This document shows, in pieces, positions 1 through 7,866 of a stretch of DNA of 64,000 bases. The notes under the pieces are model-generated. The model had not been told where the DNA came from and made no database searches. It was given only the letters and a program-made list of their open reading frames with translations. Source of the stretch: Fuscibacter oryzae (GTDB lineage: Bacteria; Pseudomonadota; Alphaproteobacteria; Rhodobacterales; Rhodobacteraceae); assembly GCF_016765795.1 (NCBI RefSeq), contig NZ_JAESVP010000005.1, positions 1 through 64,000 on the forward strand, read 5' to 3'. Each line of letters begins with the position of its first letter. The stretch's first letter is position 1. Position numbers and translations under genes: made by a program.

Positions 1-259
1 CAGCTTCCGCCACAACCAGCCTTCCGTCCGTCTCACCGCGCTTCCGTTTCGCTTCTTTCAGCGTCTTCCGCTTCGGTGAGGCGGTATTTACGGAGACACG
101 ACAAAAGCCGCAAGAGGAAAAAACGGGCTTCGTGACGATTTTTTGTCGGAAGCCCCGCGAAACCCAAGTTTTGTTGGTGAAATTTTCTTCGCCATACGCA
201 TGATGCGCGGCGGAAAGTCGGGCGGCATGATGCCTCTTCCGCCCGACTCTGTGGATAAC
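1..259. other. left-edge region without an assigned gene
   Basis: No gene can be assigned here. After the amidohydrolase stop codon the same minus-strand frame stays open to the left edge for about 86 codons. It contains no ATG, and its only plausible start is a GTG at 13-11 preceded by a GGAAGG Shine-Dalgarno-like stretch. A gene running off the left edge on the minus strand is therefore possible but cannot be judged from 13 bases. The stretch is rich in CTTCCG repeats and has an A/T-rich patch around 110-190. A DnaA-box nonamer lies at 250-258. Confidence 0.4.
250..258 (-). promoter_or_regulatory. DnaA-box nonamer (perfect consensus)
   Basis: TGTGGATAA on the plus strand reads TTATCCACA on the minus strand, the consensus DnaA box. 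It sits just past the stop codon of the amidohydrolase gene. I found no second perfect box and no oriC-type gene neighbours, so this may be a lone DnaA site or chance. Confidence 0.35.
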
Positions 260-1924
260 TCAAGCGAATCCAGTCCCTTGGTGGGTGATTTGCCCCCCCG
301 CAACCGTCAAAGCGATTCCCGTAGCGCCGATTCCGGTGGCAGGAATCGACTCGATATCGCCATCGATCAGCACCAGATCCGCCGCGAGGCCCGGAATCAG
401 CCGCCCCGTCACCCCCTCCATATGCGCAGCCCATGCCCCACCTGCCGTATAAGCGCGCAGCACCGCGTCCAGCGTCACCCGTTCATCCTGGCATCCTTCG
501 AACGGCACCCGCGTCAGCGCCGCCTGAATACCGCGCATCACGCTGACATCGGTCACCGGCCAGTCGCTGGCGAAAGCCAGCGGCGCACCATGGTCGGCCA
601 GGGTCTTCCACAGATAGGCATCGACCCAGCGGTGGCGGTGAAACACATGGTCCATGGTGGACAGCGGGAAGTCCATCACGCCGGGCGGATGGGGCGGCTG
701 CACCGAGGCTGTGATGCCAAGGGCGCCAAGGCGCGGCACATCGGCCCGGTCGATCAGCTCGATATGTTCGATCCGGTGGCGGCTGTCGCGTTTGCCATTC
801 CGAACCTGCGCCGCCTCATAGCCGTCGATCGTCACCTGCACCGCGCCGTCGCCAATGGCATGAACCGCGATCTGTAAACCGCGCCGATCCGCTTCGGCGC
901 AGATGTCCTTGAACCGCTCCGGGTCGAACAGCGGCTCGCTGCGGGCGTTGGTGCCCGGATAGTCGTGCAGCATATAAGCCGTGCGGCTATCGACCACGCC
1001 ATCCTGGAACATCTTCACAAAGCCCGCAAAGACCCAGTCACCCGTGGCGGCTTCGGTCATTGCGGTGGCACGCTCCAACTCCTCCAGCCCCATATGCGGC
1101 TTCATGTGGAACGGCACCTTGACCCGCGCGGTCAACCGGCCCTCGGCCTCCATCTCTTGCAGCAGACGCAGGGTATAAAGGTTGCCATCCATGTTCACCA
1201 TCGATGTGATGCCATGGCGCGCGCAATGCGCCAGCCCCGCCGCCACCTTGTCCTTGTCAATCGCGCGCTGTGCGGCATCGGGCCAGGGTTCCGGCTCGCC
1301 GCCGGTGGCGATGCCCAGTTGCAGGTGCAACTCGCCCGACAGCGCAAGGATGGGGCTGAACGCCTCGAACTCGCGCAACTCGCCTGCGGCCATGCCATCA
1401 GCGGCCATCACCACCTCATGCCCATGCGGCATGGTGGCACCATGCAGCAGCCCAGCCGCCTGCAAGGCCGCCGTATTGGCCCAGACCGTGTGATGATCGG
1501 GCGAGGTCATGGCAATCGGGCGGTCGGCGATGATCCGGTCCAGATCCTGCCGGGTCACCGCCGCATCGCCCAGAATCTCATAGGCCGCTCCCTGCGCCAT
1601 CAGCAGGGGCTTGTCGGGGTTCGCCGCCGCATAGCCAAGAAACGCTGCGCTCAGTGCCTCGAACCCCAATACCCCGCCCAACTGCAACTGCGTCAGTTCA
1701 TTCCCGCCTAGAACCAGATGCAGATGGCTTTCCACAAAGCCGGGCAGCAACGTGCGACCGCCCGCATCGATCACCTGCGTCCCGGCCCCCGTCAGCCGCC
1801 CCACGTCATCGGCGCTGCCCACTGCCAGTATCTTGCCCCCCGCCACCGCAACCGCCTCGGCGCGCGGCGCGCCTTCATCCATCGTCAGAACCTTGGCATT
1901 GGTGATGATCATCTCAGCCAGCAC
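260..1924 (-). CDS. amidohydrolase family protein (YtcJ-like, Amidohydro_3)
   Basis: Probable metal-dependent amidohydrolase of the YtcJ/Amidohydro_3 group, 554 residues, within the family's usual 530-570. It has the N-terminal urease-type beta domain, the HxH metal motif at H67/H69 (ESHLHL), a later histidine in VHAIGDGA (about residue 360), another in RHRIEHIEL (about 392) and the terminal aspartate in FASDWPV (about 475). Such enzymes hydrolyse amide or related bonds of small, often cyclic or N-acyl substrates; the substrate cannot be predicted. The start is a GTG preceded by AAAGGAAAG at good spacing, which is better than the ATG four codons in. No signal peptide is visible, so it is probably cytoplasmic. 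It lies downstream of the agmatinase-family gene on the same strand, separated by a terminator-like repeat, so the two may not be co-transcribed. Confidence 0.85.
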   Translation of the reverse strand: MLAEMIITNAKVLTMDEGAPRAEAVAVAGGKILAVGSADDVGRLTGAGTQVIDAGGRTLLPGFVESHLHLVLGGNELTQLQLGGVLGFEALSAAFLGYAAANPDKPLLMAQGAAYEILGDAAVTRQDLDRIIADRPIAMTSPDHHTVWANTAALQAAGLLHGATMPHGHEVVMAADGMAAGELREFEAFSPILALSGELHLQLGIATGGEPEPWPDAAQRAIDKDKVAAGLAHCARHGITSMVNMDGNLYTLRLLQEMEAEGRLTARVKVPFHMKPHMGLEELERATAMTEAATGDWVFAGFVKMFQDGVVDSRTAYMLHDYPGTNARSEPLFDPERFKDICAEADRRGLQIAVHAIGDGAVQVTIDGYEAAQVRNGKRDSRHRIEHIELIDRADVPRLGALGITASVQPPHPPGVMDFPLSTMDHVFHRHRWVDAYLWKTLADHGAPLAFASDWPVTDVSVMRGIQAALTRVPFEGCQDERVTLDAVLRAYTAGGAWAAHMEGVTGRLIPGLAADLVLIDGDIESIPATGIGATGIALTVAGGQITHQGTGFA

Positions 1925-1946
1925 GGCTCTTTCCTTTCACATTGGT

Positions 1947-1984
1947 AAAAATATCCTGGGGGTCCGGGGGCTAGCCCCCGGTCC
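1947..1984 (-). repeat. terminator-like palindromic repeat, copy 1
   Basis: On the minus strand this reads as a perfect palindrome (CCGGGGGCTAGCCCCCGG), then ACCCCCAGGATATTTTTA. It lies between the agmatinase stop and the amidohydrolase start, 22 bases before the GTG. A second element with the same order (G-rich/C-rich hairpin, CCCCC, GGATATTT) and nearly the same distance to the next start codon lies at 9141-9182. The form suits a factor-independent terminator belonging to a dispersed family; I recall similar elements as frequent in Rhodobacteraceae intergenic DNA. Confidence 0.55.
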
Positions 1985-2001
1985 ACGCTTCTGGTCCGCC
2001 C

Positions 2002-2967
2002 TCAGCCCTTGGCGATCCGCTCGGCCATGACGCATAGCATTTCAAACATCAGGTGGATGCCCAACAGCGCCGTCCCGCCCTGCGCATCGAAGGGTGGAGA
2101 CACCTCGACCAGATCGGCCCCCACCACATTCAGCCCGCGCAGTCCCCGCGCCACCTGCAACGCCTGCCACGAATTCGCCCCCCCCACCTCGGGCGTGCCG
2201 GTGCCGGGCGCGAAGGTCGGGTCCACGAAGTCGATGTCATAGGTGACATAGGTCGGCCCCTGCCCCACAATCTCGCGCGCCTCGGTCATCACATCCTCGG
2301 CCCCGCGCGCGTGGAACTCGGCGATAGGAATGATGCGGATGCCGTTGGCGGCGGCAAAATCCCAATCCTCGCGCCCATAGGCCGACCCGCGGATACCGAT
2401 GATCACATAGCGTTTGGGGTCCAGCAGCCCCTCTTCCACTGCGCGGCGAAAGGGGGTGCCGTGGTTATAGCGACTGGTGCCGAAATAGATGTCGTTCAGG
2501 TCGGTGTGGCTGTCGAACTGTATCATGCCCACCGGGCGCGATTTGGCCACCGCGCGCAGAATGGGCAAGGTGCAAAGATGGTCGCCCCCGGCGGTCAGCG
2601 GCAGGATGCCCGCCGCGACCACCTGGTCATAAAACGCCTCCATCCGCGCCATGCTGTCCATCAGATCGCCGGGGTTGGGCGCCACATCACCCAGATCGGC
2701 GCAGCGCGCCAGTTGAAACGGCGCGACCCAGGTTGCCCCGTTCTGCGCCCGTATCATGGTTGAGGCATCGCGCAACTGGCGCGGCCCGTGGCGCGGGCCG
2801 GGGCGGTTGGTGGTGCCGCCATCCCAGGGTGCCCCGATCAGGCCTATCTGCACCTCGGCCAGACGCGGATGGTCCAGCCCGACATGCGGCAACCTCATGA
2901 AGGTGGGAATCCCTGCGAATCGCGGCATGTCGAACCCCGAAACCGGCGTGAAGAACCCGTCCTGCAT
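2002..2967 (-). CDS. agmatinase-family ureohydrolase
   Basis: Manganese ureohydrolase of the arginase/agmatinase family, 321 residues, normal length. All six metal ligands are present: H130 (GGDH), D152, H154 and D156 in DSHTD, and D244 and D246 in YDIDFVDP. The family signature GTGTPE follows at about 255-260. DSHTD is a slight variant of the usual DAHTD. Agmatinase cleaves agmatine to putrescine and urea; guanidinobutyrase and guanidinopropionase are close relatives, so the exact guanidino substrate is open. The start chosen is the ATG at 2967, directly behind TTTGGAGGTCAT; longer in-frame starts would add 31 residues that do not look like the family. The gene is divergent from the bactofilin. 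It is probably cytoplasmic. Confidence 0.82.
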   Translation of the reverse strand: MQDGFFTPVSGFDMPRFAGIPTFMRLPHVGLDHPRLAEVQIGLIGAPWDGGTTNRPGPRHGPRQLRDASTMIRAQNGATWVAPFQLARCADLGDVAPNPGDLMDSMARMEAFYDQVVAAGILPLTAGGDHLCTLPILRAVAKSRPVGMIQFDSHTDLNDIYFGTSRYNHGTPFRRAVEEGLLDPKRYVIIGIRGSAYGREDWDFAAANGIRIIPIAEFHARGAEDVMTEAREIVGQGPTYVTYDIDFVDPTFAPGTGTPEVGGANSWQALQVARGLRGLNVVGADLVEVSPPFDAQGGTALLGIHLMFEMLCVMAERIAKG

Positions 2968-3131
2968 ATGACCTCCAAAGGCTGATTCCCGACCCATATG
3001 ATCAAATTCCACCCGCCCTGTCGCCCCTTCTGCGCCAACGAATGTCTCCTTCCCGACCAACCGGGGGCCTGACCCTTGACCCCGCCGCCGCCTTCGGTCC
3101 TTATCGCGCCAAGCCAGCCGAGGATTTCCGC

Positions 3132-3503
3132 ATGTTTTCGAAAACCGCCGACCCCACCTCTACCCCTGCCCGGCCTGCCGGTCTGGGCGGCAACACGCGC
3201 TCGGTTCTGGGTGCCGACCTCAAGATCGTGGGAGAGGTCACCTCGACCGGTCAGGTCGAAGTTCTGGGCGAGGTTGAGGGCACCATTCAGGCACAGGCCC
3301 TGATCGTCGGGTCCGAGGGCAAGGTCAGCGGCGACATCGCCGCCGATGTGGTCGAGATCAAGGGCAAGCTGGACGGCAAGGTCCATAGCGAGAATTTCAC
3401 CCTGCGCGCGGCGGCTCAGGTCACGGCAGATGTGAACTATTCAACGCTGGTGATCGAAAGCGGCGCGCAGATTGAAGGGCGCTTTCGCCTGAACCATCCG
3501 TAA
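3132..3503 (+). CDS. bactofilin (polymer-forming cytoskeletal protein)
   Basis: Bactofilin, 123 residues. After a disordered, proline-rich tail of about 30 residues comes the right-handed beta-helix typical of DUF583, built from short repeats of the type I-x-G-x-V-x-G-x-V (VEIKGKLDGKV, VIESGAQIEGRF). These proteins self-assemble into filaments without nucleotide and scaffold cell-shape or envelope enzymes. The start is the ATG after GAGGATTTCCGC; an upstream ATG at 3042 would run into the agmatinase leader and adds no conserved sequence. Bactofilin genes often sit beside an M23 peptidase, but none is adjacent here. A strong terminator follows 41 bases after the stop, so the gene is probably monocistronic. 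Confidence 0.88.
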   Translation: MFSKTADPTSTPARPAGLGGNTRSVLGADLKIVGEVTSTGQVEVLGEVEGTIQAQALIVGSEGKVSGDIAADVVEIKGKLDGKVHSENFTLRAAAQVTADVNYSTLVIESGAQIEGRFRLNHP

Positions 3504-3543
3504 AGGTGCATGCAAAGCAGGCAACCTCCTCCTCTTTCCGTAG

Positions 3544-3568
3544 GGTGCGTGATCTCACGCACCTTTTT
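3544..3568 (+). terminator. intrinsic terminator after bactofilin gene
   Basis: A perfect 9-bp stem GGTGCGTGA / TCACGCACC with a two-base loop is followed by five T. Its end touches the stop codon of the convergent thioesterase gene. Confidence 0.8.
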
Positions 3569-3990
3569 CATTTCGGCGGGATGGAATAGGTCAGCCCCGC
3601 CCGAGCAACCGGCTGACCCTCTCCTTCCGAGAAAATCAGCACATCCCCCACCGCCAGCACCCGCCCCAGCTTCAGCACCCGCGCCTCGGCCAACAGGTCG
3701 CGGCCCGCCACCGGCTTGCGCATGAAGTCGATCGAACAATTCGTCGTCACCGCCAAAGCCACCGGCCCGATCCGCGCCAGAATGGCCAGATACATCGCCA
3801 CATCGGCCAATCCGAACATTGCGGGGCCAGACACCGTGCCACCGGGGCGCAGGTGCCGGTCTGCCACTCGCAGCCGCAGGCACAGGCCCGCGCCATCGGC
3901 CCGCTCGACCGTGAAATCCTCGGCAACCTGACCGAAATCGCGCGCCAGAAATTGCTGCAACTCATCTGCCGTCATCTGCAAGACCGTCAT
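3568..3990 (-). CDS. PaaI-family hot-dog thioesterase
   Basis: Probable acyl-CoA thioesterase of the PaaI/YdiI hot-dog group, 140 residues. The family pattern is visible: GGTVSGPAMFGLADVAMYLA (about residues 50-69) forms the central helix region, followed by a second beta half with TTNCSIDFMRKP (about 82-93). It probably hydrolyses short or aromatic acyl-CoA esters in the cytoplasm. The chosen ATG has GAGGGGGG just upstream and overlaps the 3' end of the MFS gene by 29 bases; a second ATG five codons later has a poorer ribosome site. It is the last gene of the coupled set COX15-M32-MFS-thioesterase and ends at the terminator hairpin shared with the bactofilin gene. Confidence 0.78.
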   Translation of the reverse strand: MTVLQMTADELQQFLARDFGQVAEDFTVERADGAGLCLRLRVADRHLRPGGTVSGPAMFGLADVAMYLAILARIGPVALAVTTNCSIDFMRKPVAGRDLLAEARVLKLGRVLAVGDVLIFSEGEGQPVARAGLTYSIPPK

Positions 3991-5173
3991 CCCCCCTCAC
4001 GCGCCAACTGGCCAGCAGCAGCCCCAGCACCACGCCAACAAAGGCCATCGCCGTCGCGGCAACCAGCGCCGCCGTTTCCCCGCCCCAGGCAATCAGCCAA
4101 GCACCAAGACTGGGGCCCAAAGCCTGCGCCAGCGTCGGGGCAACCGCAATCGCGCCAGAGATTGCGCCAAAGCCCCTGCGGCCTAGATATTCCACCACCA
4201 GCACCGGGCGCAGGATCGACAGAATGCCCACCCCCGCCCCCTGCATGACAGCAAAGACAAAGATCAGACCGACCCAGCCCCCCGCACTGTTCAGCACCAG
4301 CGCCGCCAGCGCCACCATGACCAGCGCAATGATCGTAGCGCGGCCATTGGTCATCCGTGCCTCATTCATCATCAGAATGATGCGCCCCACCACCTGCGCC
4401 GGGCCGATACAGGCCGCCGCCAGCGCCGCCGTGGCCGGACTGGCCCCCTTGCCGCCCATCAGGATCAAAACAAAGGTCAGGATCAGCGAGTGGTTCAGCA
4501 TCACCAGGCCAAAAAGGGCTGCGATCACCCAAAAGGCCGGCTTGCGCATCGCCCGGCCCAACCTGCCCCCGCCCTCTCCGACCCGAGAGGGTGCCGCCAC
4601 CGACACGGCCTGCAAACTGCGTAGCCCCAGCAGGTTCACCGGGGCCGCACCAAAGATCATCAGCGCCCCGAATACCACCAGCGCATACTGCCCGCCCAGA
4701 GCAGATCCAAGCCAATGGCCAAGGGGAAAACTCAGCGTCCCGGCCAACCCGGCCACCAGCGTGACGCGGGTAATCGCGGCGCGGGCTTCGGCGCCGGTAT
4801 GGCGTGTCAGATGGGCAAAGCAGGTTTCATACATCATCCCCGCTTGCGTCACGCCGATCACGCCCCACAGCGCCAGCCAGATCATCGGATTGCCCGCAAC
4901 GGACAGACCGATCAGCGCCAATCCGGCGACAAGGGGCAGCCCGACCAGCAGGCGCGTCGCAAACCCCCGGTCAACCAGCCGCCCGGTCAGAGGCGTCACC
5001 AGCGCCGCCACCAGAAAGGCCAGCGTAGGCCCGGCCGCCAGTTGCCCCTTGCTCCACCCCGTCGCCGACAGCAGATCGGGCAGCAGCGAGGCAAAGGAGT
5101 AATAAACCCCGGCATAGGTCAAGAACTGGCCCAAGGCCAGCAGCCAGACCGCCCTGCCCGCGTGCTTGGTCAC
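3962..5173 (-). CDS. major facilitator superfamily transporter
   Basis: MFS permease, 403 residues with about 12 hydrophobic segments. A cytoplasmic loop near residues 195-210 (rich in R, G and E) divides the two six-helix halves. The loop between helices 2 and 3 carries a G-R-L-V-D-R motif (TGRLVDRGF), the A-motif of MFS carriers. The substrate cannot be predicted; the nearest resemblance is to monocarboxylate/oxalate-type or general drug-like MFS proteins. The start is GTG, overlapping the stop of the M32 carboxypeptidase gene by four bases (GTGA), so translation is coupled. Confidence 0.82.
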   Translation of the reverse strand: MTKHAGRAVWLLALGQFLTYAGVYYSFASLLPDLLSATGWSKGQLAAGPTLAFLVAALVTPLTGRLVDRGFATRLLVGLPLVAGLALIGLSVAGNPMIWLALWGVIGVTQAGMMYETCFAHLTRHTGAEARAAITRVTLVAGLAGTLSFPLGHWLGSALGGQYALVVFGALMIFGAAPVNLLGLRSLQAVSVAAPSRVGEGGGRLGRAMRKPAFWVIAALFGLVMLNHSLILTFVLILMGGKGASPATAALAAACIGPAQVVGRIILMMNEARMTNGRATIIALVMVALAALVLNSAGGWVGLIFVFAVMQGAGVGILSILRPVLVVEYLGRRGFGAISGAIAVAPTLAQALGPSLGAWLIAWGGETAALVAATAMAFVGVVLGLLLASWRVRGDDGLADDGR

Positions 5174-6654
5174 AACCCGTAAAGCTCGCCGAATTTGGTC
5201 TCAAGGTAGTCAAGCAGCGGGCCTTCGTTGGGTTCAAAGCCGCAGGCATAAGCGATGGTTTCGCGCGGGGATCGCAGCCCGCCATGCCGTTGCAGGTTTT
5301 CGCGCAGCCAGCCGGTCGCGGGCGTCGCATCGCCCTTGGCCAGCGCTGCATCGACATCCGGAACGGCATCACGCAACGCCTGCCACAGACAGCCTGCATA
5401 GACATTGCCCAAAGTATAGGTCGGGAAATAGCCGAACAGCCCCACCGACCAATGCACATCCTGCAACATGCCATGGCTGGGCCGGTCTACCGCAGCACCG
5501 AAATCGGCCTTGAAACGGTCGTTCCATGCCGCCTCCAGATCGCCAACCGCCAGATCGCCCTTGATCAGCGCGCGCTCCAGATCGAACCGCATCATGATGT
5601 GCAGGTTGTAATGCACCTCATCCGCCTCGGTGCGGATGAACCCGGAATGCACCCGGTTCACCGCGCCATAAAAACTCTCGGGGCTATTGATACCAAATTC
5701 GCCAAACCGCTCGCGCATTTCCTGATAGATCCAGCCGGTAAAGGCACGGCCCCGGCCCATCTGGTTTTCGTAAATCCGGCTTTGGCTTTCATGCACGCCC
5801 ATCGACACGCCATGGCCCATCGGCGTCAGCGCGTAATCGGGGTCAATCGCAAGTTCATAGCTGGAATGGCCAACCTCATGGATGGTGGAATAAAAGCAGT
5901 TGAACGGCTCAGTCTCCACCACCCGCGTCGTGATCCGGCTGTCATTCCAGCCACCAGAGCTGAAGGGGTGAACCGCAAGGTCAATCCGCCCCCGGCTCCA
6001 GTCATACCCGAAAGCAGACGCCAGATCGCGCGACAGGCGCAACTGGGTTTCGGTGGCAAAGTTGCCCTCCAGCGCCTTGGGCTGGGGGGCCGAACCAAGG
6101 ATACGCTCGCGCAAGGAAACCAGCCGGGGCCGCATCCGGTCGAACATCGCGCCAATGCTGGCCGCCGTCGCGCCGGGTTCGTAATCATCCATCAGCGCAT
6201 CATAAAGGTCGCCGCCCGCCGCCAGACATTCCGCCTCGCGTCGGCGCAGGGCAATCACCTCGGCCAGCGTCGGCAGAAAGGCCGCCACATCATCGCGCGC
6301 CCGCGCCTCGGCCCAGATGCCTTGTGCGGTGGACGTCACCCGCGCCAGCTCCTGCGCCAGATCGGCGGGCACCTTGACGTTCCTCGCATAAGACCGCCCG
6401 ATCAGCCGCAAAGCCGCCTCGCCCGCCGCATCGGGGGCGGTGGCCGCCACCAGCCACTCGCCAATCCGCGGATCGGTGCGGCGGGCGTGCAAAACGCCCT
6501 CCATCGCCGCCATCTCTTCGCCGCGCTGCTCGGCAGCGCCCCGCGGCATCATGGTTTCCTGATCCCAGCCCAGCCGTTCGGCGACAAAGCCCAGCGCCTC
6601 GGTCTGGCGCTGATGCGCCATCAGATCGGCGAATGCGGTGGTGTTGCTGGTCAT
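5170..6654 (-). CDS. carboxypeptidase M32 (Taq type)
   Basis: Zinc metallocarboxypeptidase of family M32, 494 residues, the expected size. The catalytic HExxH is HEVGH at 259-263, in the usual context SxIHExGH. Other family blocks include LGWDQETMMP near the N-terminus (28-37) and DEVHYNLHIMMRFDLE in the C-terminal half. It removes C-terminal residues from peptides in the cytoplasm and has broad specificity except against proline. The start ATG overlaps the COX15 stop (ATGA) and its own stop overlaps the MFS start, so it is the middle cistron of a coupled operon. It has no obvious link to heme A synthesis. Confidence 0.92.
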   Translation of the reverse strand: MTSNTTAFADLMAHQRQTEALGFVAERLGWDQETMMPRGAAEQRGEEMAAMEGVLHARRTDPRIGEWLVAATAPDAAGEAALRLIGRSYARNVKVPADLAQELARVTSTAQGIWAEARARDDVAAFLPTLAEVIALRRREAECLAAGGDLYDALMDDYEPGATAASIGAMFDRMRPRLVSLRERILGSAPQPKALEGNFATETQLRLSRDLASAFGYDWSRGRIDLAVHPFSSGGWNDSRITTRVVETEPFNCFYSTIHEVGHSSYELAIDPDYALTPMGHGVSMGVHESQSRIYENQMGRGRAFTGWIYQEMRERFGEFGINSPESFYGAVNRVHSGFIRTEADEVHYNLHIMMRFDLERALIKGDLAVGDLEAAWNDRFKADFGAAVDRPSHGMLQDVHWSVGLFGYFPTYTLGNVYAGCLWQALRDAVPDVDAALAKGDATPATGWLRENLQRHGGLRSPRETIAYACGFEPNEGPLLDYLETKFGELYGL

Positions 6655-7805
6655 GCCCTGCCCTCACGAATCGAACCCTGAACCGGATAAATTGCCAGAT
6701 GCCGCGCCCGCAGGATCAGAACCCACAGGATCACAGCGCCAATCTGATGGGTGATCGCCACATGCAGATGCGCCCCGGTCAGCGCGGTAAAGATGCCAAG
6801 GGTCACCTGCGCCAGCAGCATCACCGCCACCGCGAGGAACGCCCGCCGCGTTGCCAGATAGGGCGATTTGCGCGCAGCGAAATACGCGCCAATGCCAAAG
6901 ATGAACAGCAAGTATCCAACGATCCGGTGATTGAACTGCACCAGACCCGGGTTTTCAAAGAACGCCCGCCACAACCCGCCGCCCTCGGGCAGATAAAACG
7001 CATCCGCCGGAAAAAAGCTGCCGTTCATATCGGGCCAGGTCGGAAAGGCGCGCCCTGCGTCGATGCCCGCCACCAGCGCGCCCAGCAACACCTGCACAAA
7101 GGCCAGATGCATCAGCCCGGTGCCCATGCCCTTCAGCTTGCGCTCGCCTGCGCGGCGCGCCTGCATCAGCTCGGTCTCTGTCCGCCCCAACAGCAGCACA
7201 TACCAGGCCGACAGACCAAGGATCACAAAGGCAATCCCCAGATGCACCGCCAGCCGGTACGACGCCACCGACACCATGCTGCCGGTCAGGCCCGAAGACA
7301 CCATCCACCAGCCAATCGCCCCTTGCGCGCCGCCCAGCACACCCAGACCGAACAGCCGCCCGGTCCAGCCCGCTGGTATCTTCCGCGCCAGCAGGAAAAC
7401 GGTAAACCCGACCAGCCAGACCATCCCGATCAGCCGCCCCAACTGCCGGTGCCCCCATTCCCACCAAAAGATCGACTTGAACTCCTCCAAGGTCATTTGG
7501 CTGTTCATCAGGGCAAATTGCGGCGTCGCCTTATACTTATCGAACTCCACGCCCCAAGCCGCGTCATTCATCGGCGGAATGGCCCCGGTCACAGGCTTCC
7601 ATTCCGTGATCGACAGGCCCGCATCCGACAGCCGGGTCATCCCACCCACCACGATCATCGCCGCCACCAGCAGGAAAATCGCCACCAGCCACAGCCGGAT
7701 AGCCCCGCGCGCGCCCTTGCGCCCGTCGATCAACCCGCCCGAAGGCACCGGTGCAGGTTTGGTGCCCGCGCCCACTTCCTCGAAAATACTGCGCTTTGTG
7801 GCCAT
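6651..7805 (-). CDS. heme A synthase (COX15/CtaA, type 2)
   Basis: Membrane heme A synthase, 384 residues, eight predicted helices in two four-helix halves. It oxidises the C8 methyl of heme O to the formyl group of heme A for aa3-type cytochrome oxidase. Heme-ligand histidines lie in WWEWGHRQLGR (H119), in the FNHRIVGY motif (about residue 300) and in HVAITHQIGA near the end. The long insert between helices 1 and 2 (about residues 62-118) and the absence of the Bacillus-type cysteine pair fit the alphaproteobacterial/mitochondrial type 2. It is the first gene of a coupled cluster with the M32 peptidase. Its presence implies that the organism respires with an aa3 oxidase. Confidence 0.94.
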   Translation of the reverse strand: MATKRSIFEEVGAGTKPAPVPSGGLIDGRKGARGAIRLWLVAIFLLVAAMIVVGGMTRLSDAGLSITEWKPVTGAIPPMNDAAWGVEFDKYKATPQFALMNSQMTLEEFKSIFWWEWGHRQLGRLIGMVWLVGFTVFLLARKIPAGWTGRLFGLGVLGGAQGAIGWWMVSSGLTGSMVSVASYRLAVHLGIAFVILGLSAWYVLLLGRTETELMQARRAGERKLKGMGTGLMHLAFVQVLLGALVAGIDAGRAFPTWPDMNGSFFPADAFYLPEGGGLWRAFFENPGLVQFNHRIVGYLLFIFGIGAYFAARKSPYLATRRAFLAVAVMLLAQVTLGIFTALTGAHLHVAITHQIGAVILWVLILRARHLAIYPVQGSIREGRA

Positions 7806-7866
7806 GTCCGTCCCCTTCGCTTGGGCCGGACACTAGGCTTGGGCAATGGGGGCTTCAACCCCCCCC

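Noticed and set aside
250-258. Replication origin at the DnaA box
   Set aside because: Only one box, no A/T-rich unwinding region with box clusters, and none of the usual oriC neighbours.
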